64,000 bases of DNA from the NCBI RefSeq assembly GCF_000429465.1, contig NZ_AUBX01000016.1, positions 1-64,000 on the forward strand, written 5' to 3'. Below, one piece after another: positions 41,571-52,318 of the stretch. Position numbers and translations under genes: made by a program. Numbering within the stretch: the stretch's first letter is position 1; each line of letters opens with the position of its first letter. Source of the stretch: Algoriphagus vanfongensis DSM 17529. Lineage in GTDB: Bacteria > Bacteroidota > Bacteroidia > Cytophagales > Cyclobacteriaceae. Below the pieces are notes generated by a model, which worked only from the letters and a program-made list of their open reading frames with translations, was not told the origin of the DNA and did no database searches.

Positions 41571-44372
41571 TTAGTAGGAAAGTAAATGACCCGCTTTGGT
41601 GGTCATATTTCCGATTGGAGGTGCAAACTGTGTCAGCTTGATTCCTTTCACAGCGCTCTTGTATTCTTCTACCGTAGGAGTACGGCCAAGGATGGCAGAT
41701 AGCACCACTACCGGAGTAGAAGCCAAGAGAGATTCTCCTTTTTTGCGATCAGAATCAGCTACTACTCGACCTTGGAATAGACGGGTGGAAGTAGCCATGA
41801 CAGTGTCTCCTTTTTCCGCTTTTTCCTGGTTACCCATACAAAGGTTACAGCCTGGACGCTCTAGATAAAGGATGTTTTCGTATTGAGTTCTTGCGACCGT
41901 CTTAGGAGCTGCATCGTCAAATTCAAATCCGGAATACTTTTGCAAGATTTCCCAATCACCTTCTTCCTTGAGCTCTTCGATGATATTATAGGTAGGAGCT
42001 GCTACCACAAGAGGAGCTTTGAATTCCACTTCTCCATGAATCTCCTCCAGATTTTTGAGCATTTTCGCTACGATCTTGATATCTCCCTTGTGAACCATAC
42101 AAGATCCCACAAAGCCTAGGTCAATTGCTTTATCACCACCGTAGTAGGAAAGTTCACGGATAGTGTCGTGCGTATAGCGCTTGGAAACGTCCTCATTGTT
42201 TACATCGGGATCAGCGATCATTGGAGCGTCAATGATGCTCAAGTCTACCTCAAATTCAGCGTAGTATTTAGCGTTTTCATCTGGAGCCAAAGGAGGTTTT
42301 TCGCCAGATTGAATCTCGGCAATTCTCTTATTGGCTTTGTCGATCAGGCTTTGAAGCACTTGCTTTTCATTGTCCATGCCTTTATCAATCATGATTTTGA
42401 TTCGGCTTTTGGCAATCTCCAAAGATTGGATCAAGGTATCTGGCTGAGAAATACAGATAGAGGCTTTCGCTTTCATCTCTGCAGTCCAGTCGGTAAAGGT
42501 AAATGCCTGGTCGGCCAGTAGCGTCCCAATATGTACTTCGATAACTCGCCCTTGGAATACGTTTTCACCTTTGAAATGCTTCAGCATCTGAGCCTGAGTA
42601 GCATGAACTACATCACGGAAATCCATGTGGTCTGCCATCTTTCCTTTGAAAGTAACTTTAACAGACTCAGGAATCGCCATGGAAGCTTCACCGGTAGCCA
42701 AGGCAAGAGCCACAGTGCCTGAATCGGCACCGAAAGCAACTCCTTTGGACATTCTGGTATGAGAGTCACCTCCAATGATAATCGCCCAATCATCAATTGT
42801 GATGTCATTAAGGACTTTATGGATTACATCCGTCAGTGGATGATAGACATTTTTAGGATCTCTGCCGGTAATCAGACCAAATTCATTCATGAATTTCATC
42901 AACTTCGGCGTATTGGCTTGTGCTTTGGTATCCCAAACTGCAGCTGTGTGACAGCCAGATTGGTAAGCAGCATCAACGATAGGTGAAATCACCGTGGCAG
43001 CCATGGATTCCAGTTCCTGAGAGGTCATCAGACCAGTAGTATCTTGGGAACCGACAATATTTACATTAGCTCTCACATAAGAACCTGCGTGCAATACGGC
43101 TCCGGAAGTACCCACTGCATTTTTATTGAAGATCTTTTCAACAGCGGTCAGACCTTGACCTTTGTGAGAGATCTCTTTGGAAGCAGCATAAACAGGCGGT
43201 ACCTCTACTCCTAGAGTTTCTGCAGCAAATGTTTGAAGTTTTTTACCAAAAACAACAGCGTAGGAGCCTTGAGCTCTGATAAACTCCATTTTTTGAGGAG
43301 TAAGGGCAGAAGAAATATCAATCAATTCCTTGCCTTCGCTATCGTAAAGTTTCTTGGTTTTGGTATTGATGGTCAGGACTGTTCCTGTTTTTACAGAATA
43401 AGCTTCCTTCAAAATTGGCTCGCCGTCTTGATCTACTATCAGATTTCCGTTCTCATCAAATTGCTTTACCCAATTTTTCAAATCCAAGCCAATCCCACCA
43501 GTCACTCCTACAGTCGTCAAGAAAATGGGTGAAATGCCATTGGTACCAGCTACGATAGGTGCAATGTTGATAAAAGGAACAAATGGGCTTGCTTGCTTCC
43601 CGATCCAAAGAGCCACGTTGTTGACCCCGGACATTCTAGAGGAGCCTACACCCATGGTGCCTTTCTCAGCCAAAAGCATCACTCTTTTGTCAGGGTGCGC
43701 CGCTTTCAACTCTCTCAAAGCATGTTGCTTTTCCATGTCAAACTCGAACATACACTGACCGTGCAATTCTCTGTCTGCTCTGGAGTGGGCTTCTTTACCC
43801 GGAGAAAGCAAATCCGTAGAGATATCGCCAACTCCTGCTACAAAAGTTACAATTTCAATTTCCTCCTCTACTTCTGGAAGTTGAGTGAAAAACTCAGCTT
43901 TGGCGTAGCTTTCCAAAATATCTTTAGCGATCGGGCTTCCTTTGGTATAGGCTTGCTCCAAGCGCTCCATATCTGCTTCATAGAGAAATACCTGCGTTTT
44001 TAGAGTCTTGGCAGCTTCCTGAGCGATCGCTTGATCATCTCCCAAGGCCAAATCCAAGAGCACTTCAATAGAAGGTCCACCTTTCATATGGGACAGTTGC
44101 TCGAATGCAAAAGCCGATGTGATTTCTTCTATTTTGGCAGTGCCGAGAATAATATCCTTCAAAAATTTCGCTTTGACTCCTGCAGCACTTGTGGTGCCAG
44201 GGAGGACATTGTAGATGAAGAAGTTGAGAGAATCCTTTCTGTGAATGTGATTCTCATCTTTGATTTGCTCAATGATCTCACTAAGCAGCTCTGCATTATC
44301 AATTGGAAGAGGGTGCAGGCCATGCATTTCTCTTTCACTGATTTGCTCTAAATATTCGGTATATAGACTCAT
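41571..44372 (-). CDS. acnB: Aconitate hydratase B (bifunctional 2-methylisocitrate dehydratase type)
   Basis: 933 residues, somewhat longer than E. coli AcnB. N-terminal HEAT-like helical domain (about 1-160), a swivel domain, then the catalytic domains. Iron-sulfur ligands appear in VGSCMVHKGDI and in PGCNLCMGNQEKAEKGD, with the closing VMATSTRLFQGR. It interconverts citrate and isocitrate in the TCA cycle. No other TCA gene adjoins it. A TAATTTTG on the minus strand (44425-44418) could be its -7 element. Confidence 0.97.
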   Translation of the reverse strand: MSLYTEYLEQISEREMHGLHPLPIDNAELLSEIIEQIKDENHIHRKDSLNFFIYNVLPGTTSAAGVKAKFLKDIILGTAKIEEITSAFAFEQLSHMKGGPSIEVLLDLALGDDQAIAQEAAKTLKTQVFLYEADMERLEQAYTKGSPIAKDILESYAKAEFFTQLPEVEEEIEIVTFVAGVGDISTDLLSPGKEAHSRADRELHGQCMFEFDMEKQHALRELKAAHPDKRVMLLAEKGTMGVGSSRMSGVNNVALWIGKQASPFVPFINIAPIVAGTNGISPIFLTTVGVTGGIGLDLKNWVKQFDENGNLIVDQDGEPILKEAYSVKTGTVLTINTKTKKLYDSEGKELIDISSALTPQKMEFIRAQGSYAVVFGKKLQTFAAETLGVEVPPVYAASKEISHKGQGLTAVEKIFNKNAVGTSGAVLHAGSYVRANVNIVGSQDTTGLMTSQELESMAATVISPIVDAAYQSGCHTAAVWDTKAQANTPKLMKFMNEFGLITGRDPKNVYHPLTDVIHKVLNDITIDDWAIIIGGDSHTRMSKGVAFGADSGTVALALATGEASMAIPESVKVTFKGKMADHMDFRDVVHATQAQMLKHFKGENVFQGRVIEVHIGTLLADQAFTFTDWTAEMKAKASICISQPDTLIQSLEIAKSRIKIMIDKGMDNEKQVLQSLIDKANKRIAEIQSGEKPPLAPDENAKYYAEFEVDLSIIDAPMIADPDVNNEDVSKRYTHDTIRELSYYGGDKAIDLGFVGSCMVHKGDIKIVAKMLKNLEEIHGEVEFKAPLVVAAPTYNIIEELKEEGDWEILQKYSGFEFDDAAPKTVARTQYENILYLERPGCNLCMGNQEKAEKGDTVMATSTRLFQGRVVADSDRKKGESLLASTPVVVLSAILGRTPTVEEYKSAVKGIKLTQFAPPIGNMTTKAGHLLSY

Positions 44373-44729
44373 GTTTTGAACGTATCTTTCAGTTGCGTTT
44401 TAGATAAAAATCTGAAGCAAAATTAAAAAAAACTCCCCTTAAGAAAAAATGAATGTGTAGACACAAAAAGGGGTTTGTAATTGCTTGTTTTACAGATTTT
44501 TAAAGGGTTGTACATCGGTTTTTAATTGTGTTTAGAAATTTCCGTTTGGAATTATTTCCACAAATCTCTCTGGGTCTTTCCAAACCAGTTTATCGTAAAA
44601 ATTTCTAATGGGATAACCGTCCTTTCTGTGCAATCGTTCACACACTCACATTTTTCGAGTGCGAGCAAGCATAAAAAAATCCTGCACCGATGAGATGCAG
44701 GATTGAAATCTAGTGCTGGGAAAATGAGT
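44373..44729. other. Intergenic region between acnB and the orphan LytTR regulator
   Basis: It holds the possible acnB -7 element (CAAAATTA on the plus strand at 44418-44425), A/T-rich sequence, and at its right end the terminator of the LytTR regulator. No gene or structured RNA was recognised between about 44430 and 44670. Confidence 0.4.
44673..44704 (-). terminator. Terminator of the orphan LytTR regulator
   Basis: Perfect 9-bp arms AATCCTGCA and TGCAGGATT with a 9-base loop; on the minus strand it runs into U7. Confidence 0.85.
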
Positions 44730-45485
44730 TTAACTTTCTGTAATGGTATTGAGCTTGGCCAAAAAGCTATTGTAATACTGCCTACCTACCTGTACGACAG
44801 ATCCTTGCTTGAGTGTGATCTCTTTAGTGTTGAAACTTTCGATTTGGCCGAGGGACAGGATATAGGATTTTTGAACCCTCAGGAAGAGATGAGATGGTAG
44901 AATCTCCTCTATTTCTTTCATGGATTTTCGGATACTATATTCCCGGTTTTTGGTGAAAATAGTTACCATGTTGCCATTGGCCTCCACATAATAGATATCT
45001 TCATAAGGGACTCTTTCGAAGGCATTGTCCGCTTTGATAAAGACAGAATCTGTCACCAAATAAGGACTTTCGCTGGAGACCTTCGCTGGAGCAGATTCGG
45101 TAGTTGGCTTGGATCGTTTGTTGTACAGCACGATCTCTACAATGGCATGAATATCATTGGTATTGAATGGCTTCACGATAAATCCCGCAGGAGCGATTCG
45201 CTTGGCCCGCTCAATGATAGTCGGATCTGAGTAAGAAGTGACAAATACCAGCGGCGCATCGACCATCTGCTTGACGATCTCACCCAGTTCGATTCCATCC
45301 TTGTCCCCTTTGAGTTTGATATCCATAAATATCAAATCTGGGCGGTACTTCTTGATGACTTTGATACATTGATTGGCCGAGTTGGCGATATCAATATTGA
45401 CATATCCGAGGAGTTCGAGAATCTCCTGGATGTTTTCAGCTATACTTGGATCGTCCTCGACGATCAAAATCCGCTCTTCTTTCAT
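44730..45485 (-). CDS. LytTR-type response regulator (orphan)
   Basis: 251 residues from ATG 45485 (KEERILIVEDDPSIAENI); a longer frame upstream adds an implausible extension. The receiver domain (1-120) has the acidic pair in VEDD, the phosphorylated Asp in LIFMDIKLKGDKDG, and Lys in FIVKPFN. The LytTR DNA-binding domain covers about 150-250 (VPYEDIYYVEANGNMVTIFTKNREY, FLRVQKSYILSLGQIES). It is 125 bases downstream of the other LytTR regulator on the same strand, but has no kinase of its own; the kinase upstream may serve both. Confidence 0.92.
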   Translation of the reverse strand: MKEERILIVEDDPSIAENIQEILELLGYVNIDIANSANQCIKVIKKYRPDLIFMDIKLKGDKDGIELGEIVKQMVDAPLVFVTSYSDPTIIERAKRIAPAGFIVKPFNTNDIHAIVEIVLYNKRSKPTTESAPAKVSSESPYLVTDSVFIKADNAFERVPYEDIYYVEANGNMVTIFTKNREYSIRKSMKEIEEILPSHLFLRVQKSYILSLGQIESFNTKEITLKQGSVVQVGRQYYNSFLAKLNTITES

Positions 45486-45609
45486 GAGTTTGGCAGATAG
45501 TGCTATTAGGTGGATAGGAATGGTTGACAATCGGGTCAAAAACCCAATCTTTCACTAATTACAAAATTTTCTTTTGGAAATCAAATGCTTTTTTTTGTCT
45601 ATGAAATAT

Positions 45610-46344
45610 TTAAAGGCTCATCATTTCCTTGAATCTTGCTGCTTGTCTGCGACTTACCTCGATTCTGTCGCCTCCTCTGAGTGTCACCACTAAGCCGCCA
45701 TTAAACCAAGGTTCGATCGCCTCTACCCAACCCAAGTTGATAATATGCTTGCGGCTGGCTCTGAAAAAAGATTTTTCGTCCAATCTCTCATCCAAGGCAT
45801 TCAGGGATTTGTGGATCATAGGCTTGAAGTTGTCAAAGTACACTTTGATGTAGTTGCCGTCTGATTCGAAAAGTCGGACATTGGAAAGTCGGACAAACCA
45901 GCATCTGTCTCCGTCTTTGACAAACACCTGATCATCCAAGGTCAGTTTTTTATTGTTGTTGCTTACCGGTTCATCGTCCTGTTTGCTTTGGGTATCGATT
46001 TTACCAGAAAGTTTCTGAATGGCTTCTTCCAATCTTTTTGGCTCTATCGGCTTGAGCAGATAGTCAAGAGCATTGACCTGAAAAGCCTTGAGCGCATACT
46101 CATCATAGGCCGTCGTAAAGATGACATGGGGCACATTGTCCAACTCTTCCAATAGGTCGAAACCGGTTTTTTCAGGCATTTGGATGTCCAAGAAAATCAC
46201 ATCTGGGCTCAGCTGATCTATTTTTTCTTTGGCATCTTCTACATTGACTGCTTCTCCGACTACTTCGACAGATTCCAGCTGATTGAGTAGGGTGATCAGC
46301 TCTTTTCTGGCCAATCTTTCGTCATCAATTACTATGGCTCGCAT
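45610..46344 (-). CDS. LytTR-type response regulator, partner of the adjacent kinase
   Basis: 244 residues. Receiver domain: VIDDERLARKEL, the phosphorylated Asp in VIFLDIQMPEKTGFDLLE, Lys in YLLKPIEPKRLEEAI. The LytTR domain (about 140-243) ends in GGDRIEVSRRQAARFKEM. It is 11 bases downstream of the LytS-like kinase gene, so the two form a typical two-component operon. Target genes are unknown. Confidence 0.94.
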   Translation of the reverse strand: MRAIVIDDERLARKELITLLNQLESVEVVGEAVNVEDAKEKIDQLSPDVIFLDIQMPEKTGFDLLEELDNVPHVIFTTAYDEYALKAFQVNALDYLLKPIEPKRLEEAIQKLSGKIDTQSKQDDEPVSNNNKKLTLDDQVFVKDGDRCWFVRLSNVRLFESDGNYIKVYFDNFKPMIHKSLNALDERLDEKSFFRASRKHIINLGWVEAIEPWFNGGLVVTLRGGDRIEVSRRQAARFKEMMSL

Positions 46345-46355
46345 TATATTTCGGT

Positions 46356-47414
46356 TTATGATTCGAATGTAACTTTTTGTTTCGGGATTTTTATCTCAGT
46401 GATTACGAACTGATTTCCGGAGTTGAATATACGGAAGCTGGCTCGATCTCCATAGATCAACTTGAGTCGCTGGACGGTATTGCTCAGGCCATGTCCGCCA
46501 TCCGCTTTGGCTTTGAGACTGGGGGGTGTGTCCAGATGTCCGCTATTTTTGACCTGAATATACAAATCATCTTCCAGACCTTCCCGGCACTTGATCTCGA
46601 TGATGCCTCCTTTGACCAGATTGGATATCCCATGCTTGATCGCATTTTCTACTATAGTCTGCAGCATCATGGGTGGGATTTTGTAATTGTAGGCTTCATC
46701 CTCAATGTTGTACTCGACCTGTAGTCTTTCCTCAAATCGGATGGATTCTAAAGTCAGATAATCCCTGACCGTGTTCAGTTCGTCTTCAAACTCGATTGTT
46801 TGCTTTTTGTCCATCATCAGGGAAAACCTCAAGATGTTGGATATTCTTGTAATAGCACTTTTGGCTTTATCAGGGTCTTCATCTACCAATGCCCTCACTG
46901 AGTTGAGCGCATTAAAGATAAAGTGAGGATTCAGTTGGCTTTTGAGATGATTGAGGCGGATTTGGTTGATTTTAGCTTCATATTTCAAGGTGGTGTTGTA
47001 ATTGTCCAGAAAGTGGAAAACAAAGTAAAGCAAAAACCAGACAGCATAGAAAAGGAAGGCCATCAGAAGATTGGACAAAATGACCACTACCTTGAAGTCT
47101 TCCTCGGGATTTAATATTCCCAATGCATCATTGATCAGAAACTGAGCCACAATATTGGCAAAACTAAGTGCCAGCATAGCCAATACGGACTGAAACAAAA
47201 GCTGAGAAATACTCAGTTTAAACCAATCGTATCGCTTGAAAATATACCTCAGAAAATGAGTCGAGAGGAGATAGCAAAAGGCAATGATAATGAATCCCCA
47301 CATCTGCACTGAGCTGATCTCATCGGCAGTGAGCGTGGCAAGAGAGATTTGTATAATAGCGATACTTCCCCAGCCGAGGATCTGAAGTAGCCAATATAAA
47401 CTGATGCGATTCAT
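46356..47414 (-). CDS. LytS-like sensor histidine kinase
   Basis: 352 residues. Four membrane helices in the first 140 residues (for example SIAIIQISLATL, VWFLLYFVFHF), then the His_kinase motif LKSQLNPHFIFNALNSVRALV carrying the phosphoacceptor His, and a HATPase domain with ENAIKHGI and GHGLSNTVQRLKLIYG. The extracellular part is very short, so the signal probably acts through or inside the membrane. Upstream TATCTTTG at 47429-47422 suggests a nearly leaderless transcript. Confidence 0.94.
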   Translation of the reverse strand: MNRISLYWLLQILGWGSIAIIQISLATLTADEISSVQMWGFIIIAFCYLLSTHFLRYIFKRYDWFKLSISQLLFQSVLAMLALSFANIVAQFLINDALGILNPEEDFKVVVILSNLLMAFLFYAVWFLLYFVFHFLDNYNTTLKYEAKINQIRLNHLKSQLNPHFIFNALNSVRALVDEDPDKAKSAITRISNILRFSLMMDKKQTIEFEDELNTVRDYLTLESIRFEERLQVEYNIEDEAYNYKIPPMMLQTIVENAIKHGISNLVKGGIIEIKCREGLEDDLYIQVKNSGHLDTPPSLKAKADGGHGLSNTVQRLKLIYGDRASFRIFNSGNQFVITEIKIPKQKVTFES

Positions 47415-47421
47415 AGGACCC

Positions 47422-47429
47422 CAAAGATA
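47422..47429 (-). promoter_or_regulatory. -7 promoter element of the LytS/LytR operon
   Basis: On the minus strand TATCTTTG matches TAnnTTTG and lies only 7 bases before the ATG of the kinase. No -33 element is seen at the usual distance. Confidence 0.4.
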
Positions 47430-47494
47430 GGAATGCTGGAGAAAGGAAAATTTGGATTGTGATAAAAGGAATATAGCACTGATTTTCCCCTGTA

Positions 47495-50329
47495 TCAGCT
47501 ATTTAATTCCATTTTGAGAAATCTTCCCGTGTGACTTTTTGGGTGTACCGCAACTTCCTCCGGTGTGCCGCTGATCAGAATATTTCCTCCTTTATTGCCT
47601 CCCTCAGGTCCCAGATCTACGACATAGTCCGCTACTTTGATTACATCCAGGTTGTGTTCGATGATCAGAACTGTATTTCCCTTGTCGACAAGTTTTTGCA
47701 AAACAGACATCAAGAGGGCAATATCCTGAAAATGGAGACCCGTAGTAGGTTCATCTAAGATGTAGAATGTTTTTCCTGTATCTTTTTTCGAAAGCTCTGT
47801 GGCCAATTTGACCCGCTGGGCCTCTCCTCCAGAGAGTGTCGTGGCATGCTGACCTAAGGTGATATAGCCCAATCCTACGTCATGTAGAGTTTTGATCTTT
47901 CTGAGGATTTTAGGTTGGTTTTGGAAAAACTCTACTGCTTGCTCGACTGTCATATCCAGTACATCTGAGATGGATTTTCCCTTGAATCTCACTTCCAAAG
48001 TCTCCCGGTTGTAGCGCTTTCCTTTGCAGGTTTCGCATGGGATATGCACATCTGGAAGAAAATCCATCTCAATCAGTTTCATGCCTGCACCTTCGCAGTC
48101 CTCACATCTTCCACCCTTCACATTGAAAGAGAATCTTCCCGGTTTATATCCTCTGATTTTGGCCTCTGGAAGTTCTGTGAAAAGAGTTCGGATATCAGAG
48201 AATACCCCTGTGTAAGTAGCAGGATTAGATCTTGGGGTTCTGCCGATCGGAGACTGGTCCACCTCGATTACTTTATCCAGATAGTCCAAGCCTGTAAAGC
48301 TCTTGTATGGCATCGGGTCCTTCTTAGAATGATAAAAATGCTGCCGAAGGATAGGGTACAATGTCTCGTGGATAAGTGTACTTTTTCCACTTCCCGATAC
48401 CCCGGTGATCAAAGTAAGAGTGCCTAGTGGGATCTCCAGATCCACATTTTTCAGATTATTGCCAGTGGCTCCCTGAAGGATCAAGCTATTGCCTTTGCCT
48501 TTTTTACGTTCTGTAGGAATTGGAAGGCCGATTTTCCCTTTGAGATAATCAGCGGTGACACCGCCTTGATTGAGAAATTCTTTGGGTGAGCCAGATGCCA
48601 CCACATGTCCTCCATGTCGACCAGCTCCCGGCCCCATGTCCAAGATAAAGTCGGATTCCAGCATCATGTCTTTGTCATGCTCTACGACCAAGACAGAATT
48701 GCCCAAGTCCCGAAGGCTCTGAAGTGCCTGAATTAATTTGACATTGTCCCGCTGATGCAATCCAATGCTCGGTTCGTCGAGAATGTAGAGCACACCGACC
48801 AGCTGGGTACCGATCTGCGTGGCCAATCTGATTCGCTGGGCTTCTCCTCCTGATAGAGTTCGGATCGGTCGATTGAGAGTCAGGTAGTCCAAGCCAATAT
48901 CGAGTAGAAACCCAATTCTTTTGCGGATTTCCTTAAGCACTTCCTGTGCTATGATCTGCTGTTTTTCGCTGAGTCGCTCTTCTACATTTTCAAACCATGC
49001 TCCGAGGTTTTGGATATCCATCACTGCCAGCTCACCGATATGATGCGCTGCTATCTTGAAATGCAGCGCTTCTTTTTTCAGGCGATAGCCGTGGCAGTCT
49101 GGGCAAGTCTGGGTGACTGTAAATTCTGACACCCACTCTTGAATCTTTTCAGAGCTTCCTTCTTGATATTTTTGGAGAAAATTGACAATTCCTTCGAATG
49201 TCGTATGCCATTTGGTGCCGGGATGCTTGACTGAGTCTACTGCCACTTCCACTTTGTCACCGTAAAGGAGCACGTCAATGACATTGGCAGGAAGCTTTTC
49301 GATCGGCGTACTCATGCTGCACTTGTAGTGCTTCAGGATGGCTTCTATTTTCTTAAAGATCCAAATATCCCGATACTCGCCTAGAGGAGCGATGCCTCCC
49401 CGCGTAATGCTCAATTTCGGGTCTGGGATGATGCTTTCTTTGGTAATTTCCTCAGTGATGCCCAGGCCATTGCAGGTGGGGCATGCGCCATAGGGACTAT
49501 TGAAAGAAAAGGTGTTGGGGGCAGGTTCGTCGTAGGACAAGCCTGTCTCTGGATCCATCAGGTATTTCGAAAAATGGTGGATTTCACCAGATTCTTCTCG
49601 GGTCATCATGACGCCTTTGCCATGCTGTAAGGCAGACTTGAGTGATTGAGTGATTCTAAATCGATCTTCTTCATCAGCGATGATCCGATCTATCACAATC
49701 TCAATATCATGGATTTTGTAACGGTCCACTTGCATCTTGGGGACCATCTCCATGACTACTCCGTCTACACGGACTTTTGAAAAGCCCATTTTTCGGATTT
49801 GCTCAAAAAGCTCCCGATAGTGCCCTTTTCTACCTTTGACGACCGGTGCCAATAGGTATAGTTTTTTACCTGCAAATTTCGCAAAAAGCTGTTCGATGAT
49901 CTGATCTTCGGTCTGCCGGATCATTTTTTTGCCTGTCTCATAAGAATAGGCCTCCCCAGCTCTGGCAAAGAGCAATCGCATGAAATCGTAGATTTCCGTC
50001 ACTGTACCTACTGTGGAGCGGGGATTTTTGGATGTGGTTTTTTGCTCAATAGCGATGACTGGTGAGAGTCCATTGATCTTATCCACGTCAGGTCTTTCCA
50101 TGCCTCCCAAAAAGGATCGCGCATAGGCAGAAAAGCTTTCCAAATACCTCCTCTGACCCTCCGAATAAATCGTGTCAAATGCAAGAGAGCTTTTGCCACT
50201 ACCGCTAAGGCCCGTGACTACCACAAGTTGGTTGCGGGGAATCCGAATGTCCAGGTTTTTTAAGTTGTGCTCACGAGCACCAAAAATCTCAATAAATTCT
50301 TCCTGTGTAGCAGGGGATTGACTCATCAT
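47495..50329 (-). CDS. uvrA: Excinuclease ABC subunit UvrA
   Basis: 944 residues. Two ABC ATPase modules: Walker [15 protein letters not shown] near residue 37 and [13 protein letters not shown] near 640, with signatures [14 protein letters not shown] and [14 protein letters not shown] and Walker [13 protein letters not shown] and [12 protein letters not shown]. Zinc modules [14 protein letters not shown], and CEDCEGAG with CETCKGKRY. UvrA recognises bulky DNA damage in nucleotide excision repair and is recruited by Mfd. ATG at 50326 is an equal choice of start. No SOS box recognised; the gap to 50443 has no gene. Confidence 0.98.
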   Translation of the reverse strand: MMSQSPATQEEFIEIFGAREHNLKNLDIRIPRNQLVVVTGLSGSGKSSLAFDTIYSEGQRRYLESFSAYARSFLGGMERPDVDKINGLSPVIAIEQKTTSKNPRSTVGTVTEIYDFMRLLFARAGEAYSYETGKKMIRQTEDQIIEQLFAKFAGKKLYLLAPVVKGRKGHYRELFEQIRKMGFSKVRVDGVVMEMVPKMQVDRYKIHDIEIVIDRIIADEEDRFRITQSLKSALQHGKGVMMTREESGEIHHFSKYLMDPETGLSYDEPAPNTFSFNSPYGACPTCNGLGITEEITKESIIPDPKLSITRGGIAPLGEYRDIWIFKKIEAILKHYKCSMSTPIEKLPANVIDVLLYGDKVEVAVDSVKHPGTKWHTTFEGIVNFLQKYQEGSSEKIQEWVSEFTVTQTCPDCHGYRLKKEALHFKIAAHHIGELAVMDIQNLGAWFENVEERLSEKQQIIAQEVLKEIRKRIGFLLDIGLDYLTLNRPIRTLSGGEAQRIRLATQIGTQLVGVLYILDEPSIGLHQRDNVKLIQALQSLRDLGNSVLVVEHDKDMMLESDFILDMGPGAGRHGGHVVASGSPKEFLNQGGVTADYLKGKIGLPIPTERKKGKGNSLILQGATGNNLKNVDLEIPLGTLTLITGVSGSGKSTLIHETLYPILRQHFYHSKKDPMPYKSFTGLDYLDKVIEVDQSPIGRTPRSNPATYTGVFSDIRTLFTELPEAKIRGYKPGRFSFNVKGGRCEDCEGAGMKLIEMDFLPDVHIPCETCKGKRYNRETLEVRFKGKSISDVLDMTVEQAVEFFQNQPKILRKIKTLHDVGLGYITLGQHATTLSGGEAQRVKLATELSKKDTGKTFYILDEPTTGLHFQDIALLMSVLQKLVDKGNTVLIIEHNLDVIKVADYVVDLGPEGGNKGGNILISGTPEEVAVHPKSHTGRFLKMELNS

Positions 50330-50443
50330 TGACGGGAAAGATTTAAACGGCGAAGGTACTGATAAATCAGGGGATCTACCAGACTAATTCCAATAACCCA
50401 GTGAGGGCGGTCTTGGTTTCTATTGGAGGTTCAATTTTTGATT

Positions 50444-52231
50444 TTACCACTCCCGACCCACTGGGATGACTTTCCAGTTTTGGTCGAAATAAGGAGTCTG
50501 CTCATAGAACCAGCGATAGATCCTTCTCGGATTGCTGGCAAATTCAGCATCTTTGGCCTTCTCAGCTTCCAGACTAGCCTTCAAAGCTGGGTTTTGCTCC
50601 AGCATCTGGATCATCATAGGCTCCATGATGTATGTTTCCATGTATTCTGTTTGGGAGAAAATACTGTTGAAAAAGCCCCATTGGAAAAAGCTGTCCACAG
50701 ACTCAGGTTCTAGCAATATCACGATCAATTCTTTCAGCTTTTGCTGGGTAGGAATCCGTACGGAGCCTGGGAGAAATGATTGTTTGCGTGTGATAGTTTC
50801 TGTGGCGAAAGATTGGATACGCATTTGTCCCTCGTAAGGCTGAGTCCCCATTTTGTACTCGGTGACTTTGGAATAGTCCAGTTCGTGTTCCTGCATTTCA
50901 TCCAAAAATTCCATTTCCACTCCATGTTTTTGGAGCTTTTCGATAAGATCGGTCCATTCAGAGGATATCCAATATGCGGTGGGAATTTGTACAGATTGCA
51001 CGGGAACGTCCATCAAAAGACTGGGGACTTTTTGCTCAAGGGCTTTCCCCTCCCAGACGACATATTCAGCTCCAGTGAGGGTGGATTTTTCTTTGTGTGA
51101 TGCGATGGCCTTGAAGTCCATTGTGTCTGCAGGGTTTTCGCGGAAAGCAAACTTTACAGGAAGGCTATTCTCTTTTTGATTTTGATCTTCAGCTATCGCT
51201 TCTTGGATGGTGGTATAGTGCGTAGCGATGCTTTTGATCGCTTGCTCCAGAAACACATAAGTCCCCAACACTCGCTGACGAAAAGGCTTCAATGAATGGT
51301 TTTCTATCAAAATGGATGGAATGTGGCGAATGTCTCCATATGTATGAGAAAATCTCGGGCTGAAGGAGAATGCGACATTTCCTTCTGAGAAGTCATCTCC
51401 ATTTGCTGCGAAAAGCAAAGGCCCAGGAATATGTCCTGCCTCACTTAGGGCTTGATCGATTTCCGGCTGGAGATCTTCTGCCAAAAACTTGCTGATTGCA
51501 GGAGAGTAGCCTCCGGTTTTGACATAGCCGTAGGTGACATCATATTGATAATCGGCTCCATCTGTGACATGGACATCTACGTAGAGGTCGGGCTGATAGG
51601 TGGTGAGGACATCGATGACTGCATCGATCCCGGCAGTTTCTATTTTGGTGTAATCTCGATTGAGATTAAGATTACGGGCATTGGTTCGCCATCCCATTTC
51701 TCTGGGACCTCGCTGATTGACTCGCCCAAAGGCGCTTCTTCTCTCATGACCATCTACGTTGAGAATGGGGATGAAAAGAATGTTTGCCTGATCCAAAAGT
51801 GCTCCTTTGCTACCATGAGCTATGTCCCGAAAGAGCATCATGCCAGCATCTTTTCCGTCGATTTCACCGGCGTGAATTCCTCCATGAAAAAATAAGAGAG
51901 GTTTGTCTTCCGCTCCGATATTTTCTGAATCGACTTGTTGGTTTTTCGAGGCGATAAGCATCCAAATAGGTCTTCCCTGCTCGCTTTTTCCAATTGATTT
52001 AAGTGAAATATAAGGGCTGGAATCTGCTAATTTTTTGATCCATTGGTAGGTGTCTTCATAGGTTGGAGACTCTGTGAGGTCACTAAGTTCTCCGGGAGTC
52101 ACCCAAGGATGGTCTTTAGCTACTATCAGGCTTTCTGAGCTGCCCGTCCAAGGCATGAGTGGAGGCATGACATCCTGTGCCAAGGTAGTGAGGCTGCTTA
52201 GAAGAAAAGCCAGTAGAAGTGATTTTTTCAT
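50444..52231 (-). CDS. Secreted M14-family zinc carboxypeptidase
   Basis: 595 residues from ATG 52231; signal peptide MKKSLLLAFLLSSLTTLAQ. M14 motifs: HAGEIDGKDAGMML (His and Glu zinc ligands), YVDVHVTDGADY (third zinc ligand His), and LIENHSLKPFRQRV with the catalytic Glu. A C-terminal half of about 250 residues is not recognised. Probably periplasmic or secreted and acting on peptides. It is divergently related to the second M14 gene 2 kb away and separated from it by the phosphorylase-like gene. Confidence 0.92.
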   Translation of the reverse strand: MKKSLLLAFLLSSLTTLAQDVMPPLMPWTGSSESLIVAKDHPWVTPGELSDLTESPTYEDTYQWIKKLADSSPYISLKSIGKSEQGRPIWMLIASKNQQVDSENIGAEDKPLLFFHGGIHAGEIDGKDAGMMLFRDIAHGSKGALLDQANILFIPILNVDGHERRSAFGRVNQRGPREMGWRTNARNLNLNRDYTKIETAGIDAVIDVLTTYQPDLYVDVHVTDGADYQYDVTYGYVKTGGYSPAISKFLAEDLQPEIDQALSEAGHIPGPLLFAANGDDFSEGNVAFSFSPRFSHTYGDIRHIPSILIENHSLKPFRQRVLGTYVFLEQAIKSIATHYTTIQEAIAEDQNQKENSLPVKFAFRENPADTMDFKAIASHKEKSTLTGAEYVVWEGKALEQKVPSLLMDVPVQSVQIPTAYWISSEWTDLIEKLQKHGVEMEFLDEMQEHELDYSKVTEYKMGTQPYEGQMRIQSFATETITRKQSFLPGSVRIPTQQKLKELIVILLEPESVDSFFQWGFFNSIFSQTEYMETYIMEPMMIQMLEQNPALKASLEAEKAKDAEFASNPRRIYRWFYEQTPYFDQNWKVIPVGREW

Positions 52232-52247
52232 AGGGTTCAATTTGGGC

Positions 52248-52286
52248 CTAAAATAAAAGCTCTCATCGAATATTCCGATGAGAGCT
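52248..52286 (-). terminator. Terminator of the phosphorylase-like gene
   Basis: Perfect 11-bp arms AGCTCTCATCG and CGATGAGAGCT with an AATATTC loop; on the minus strand it continues into TTTTATTTT. It lies 33 bases past the stop codon of the phosphorylase-like gene. Confidence 0.85.
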
Positions 52287-52318
52287 ATGGTAAGTGACAG
52301 AGATCGTCTAAGAACGGA

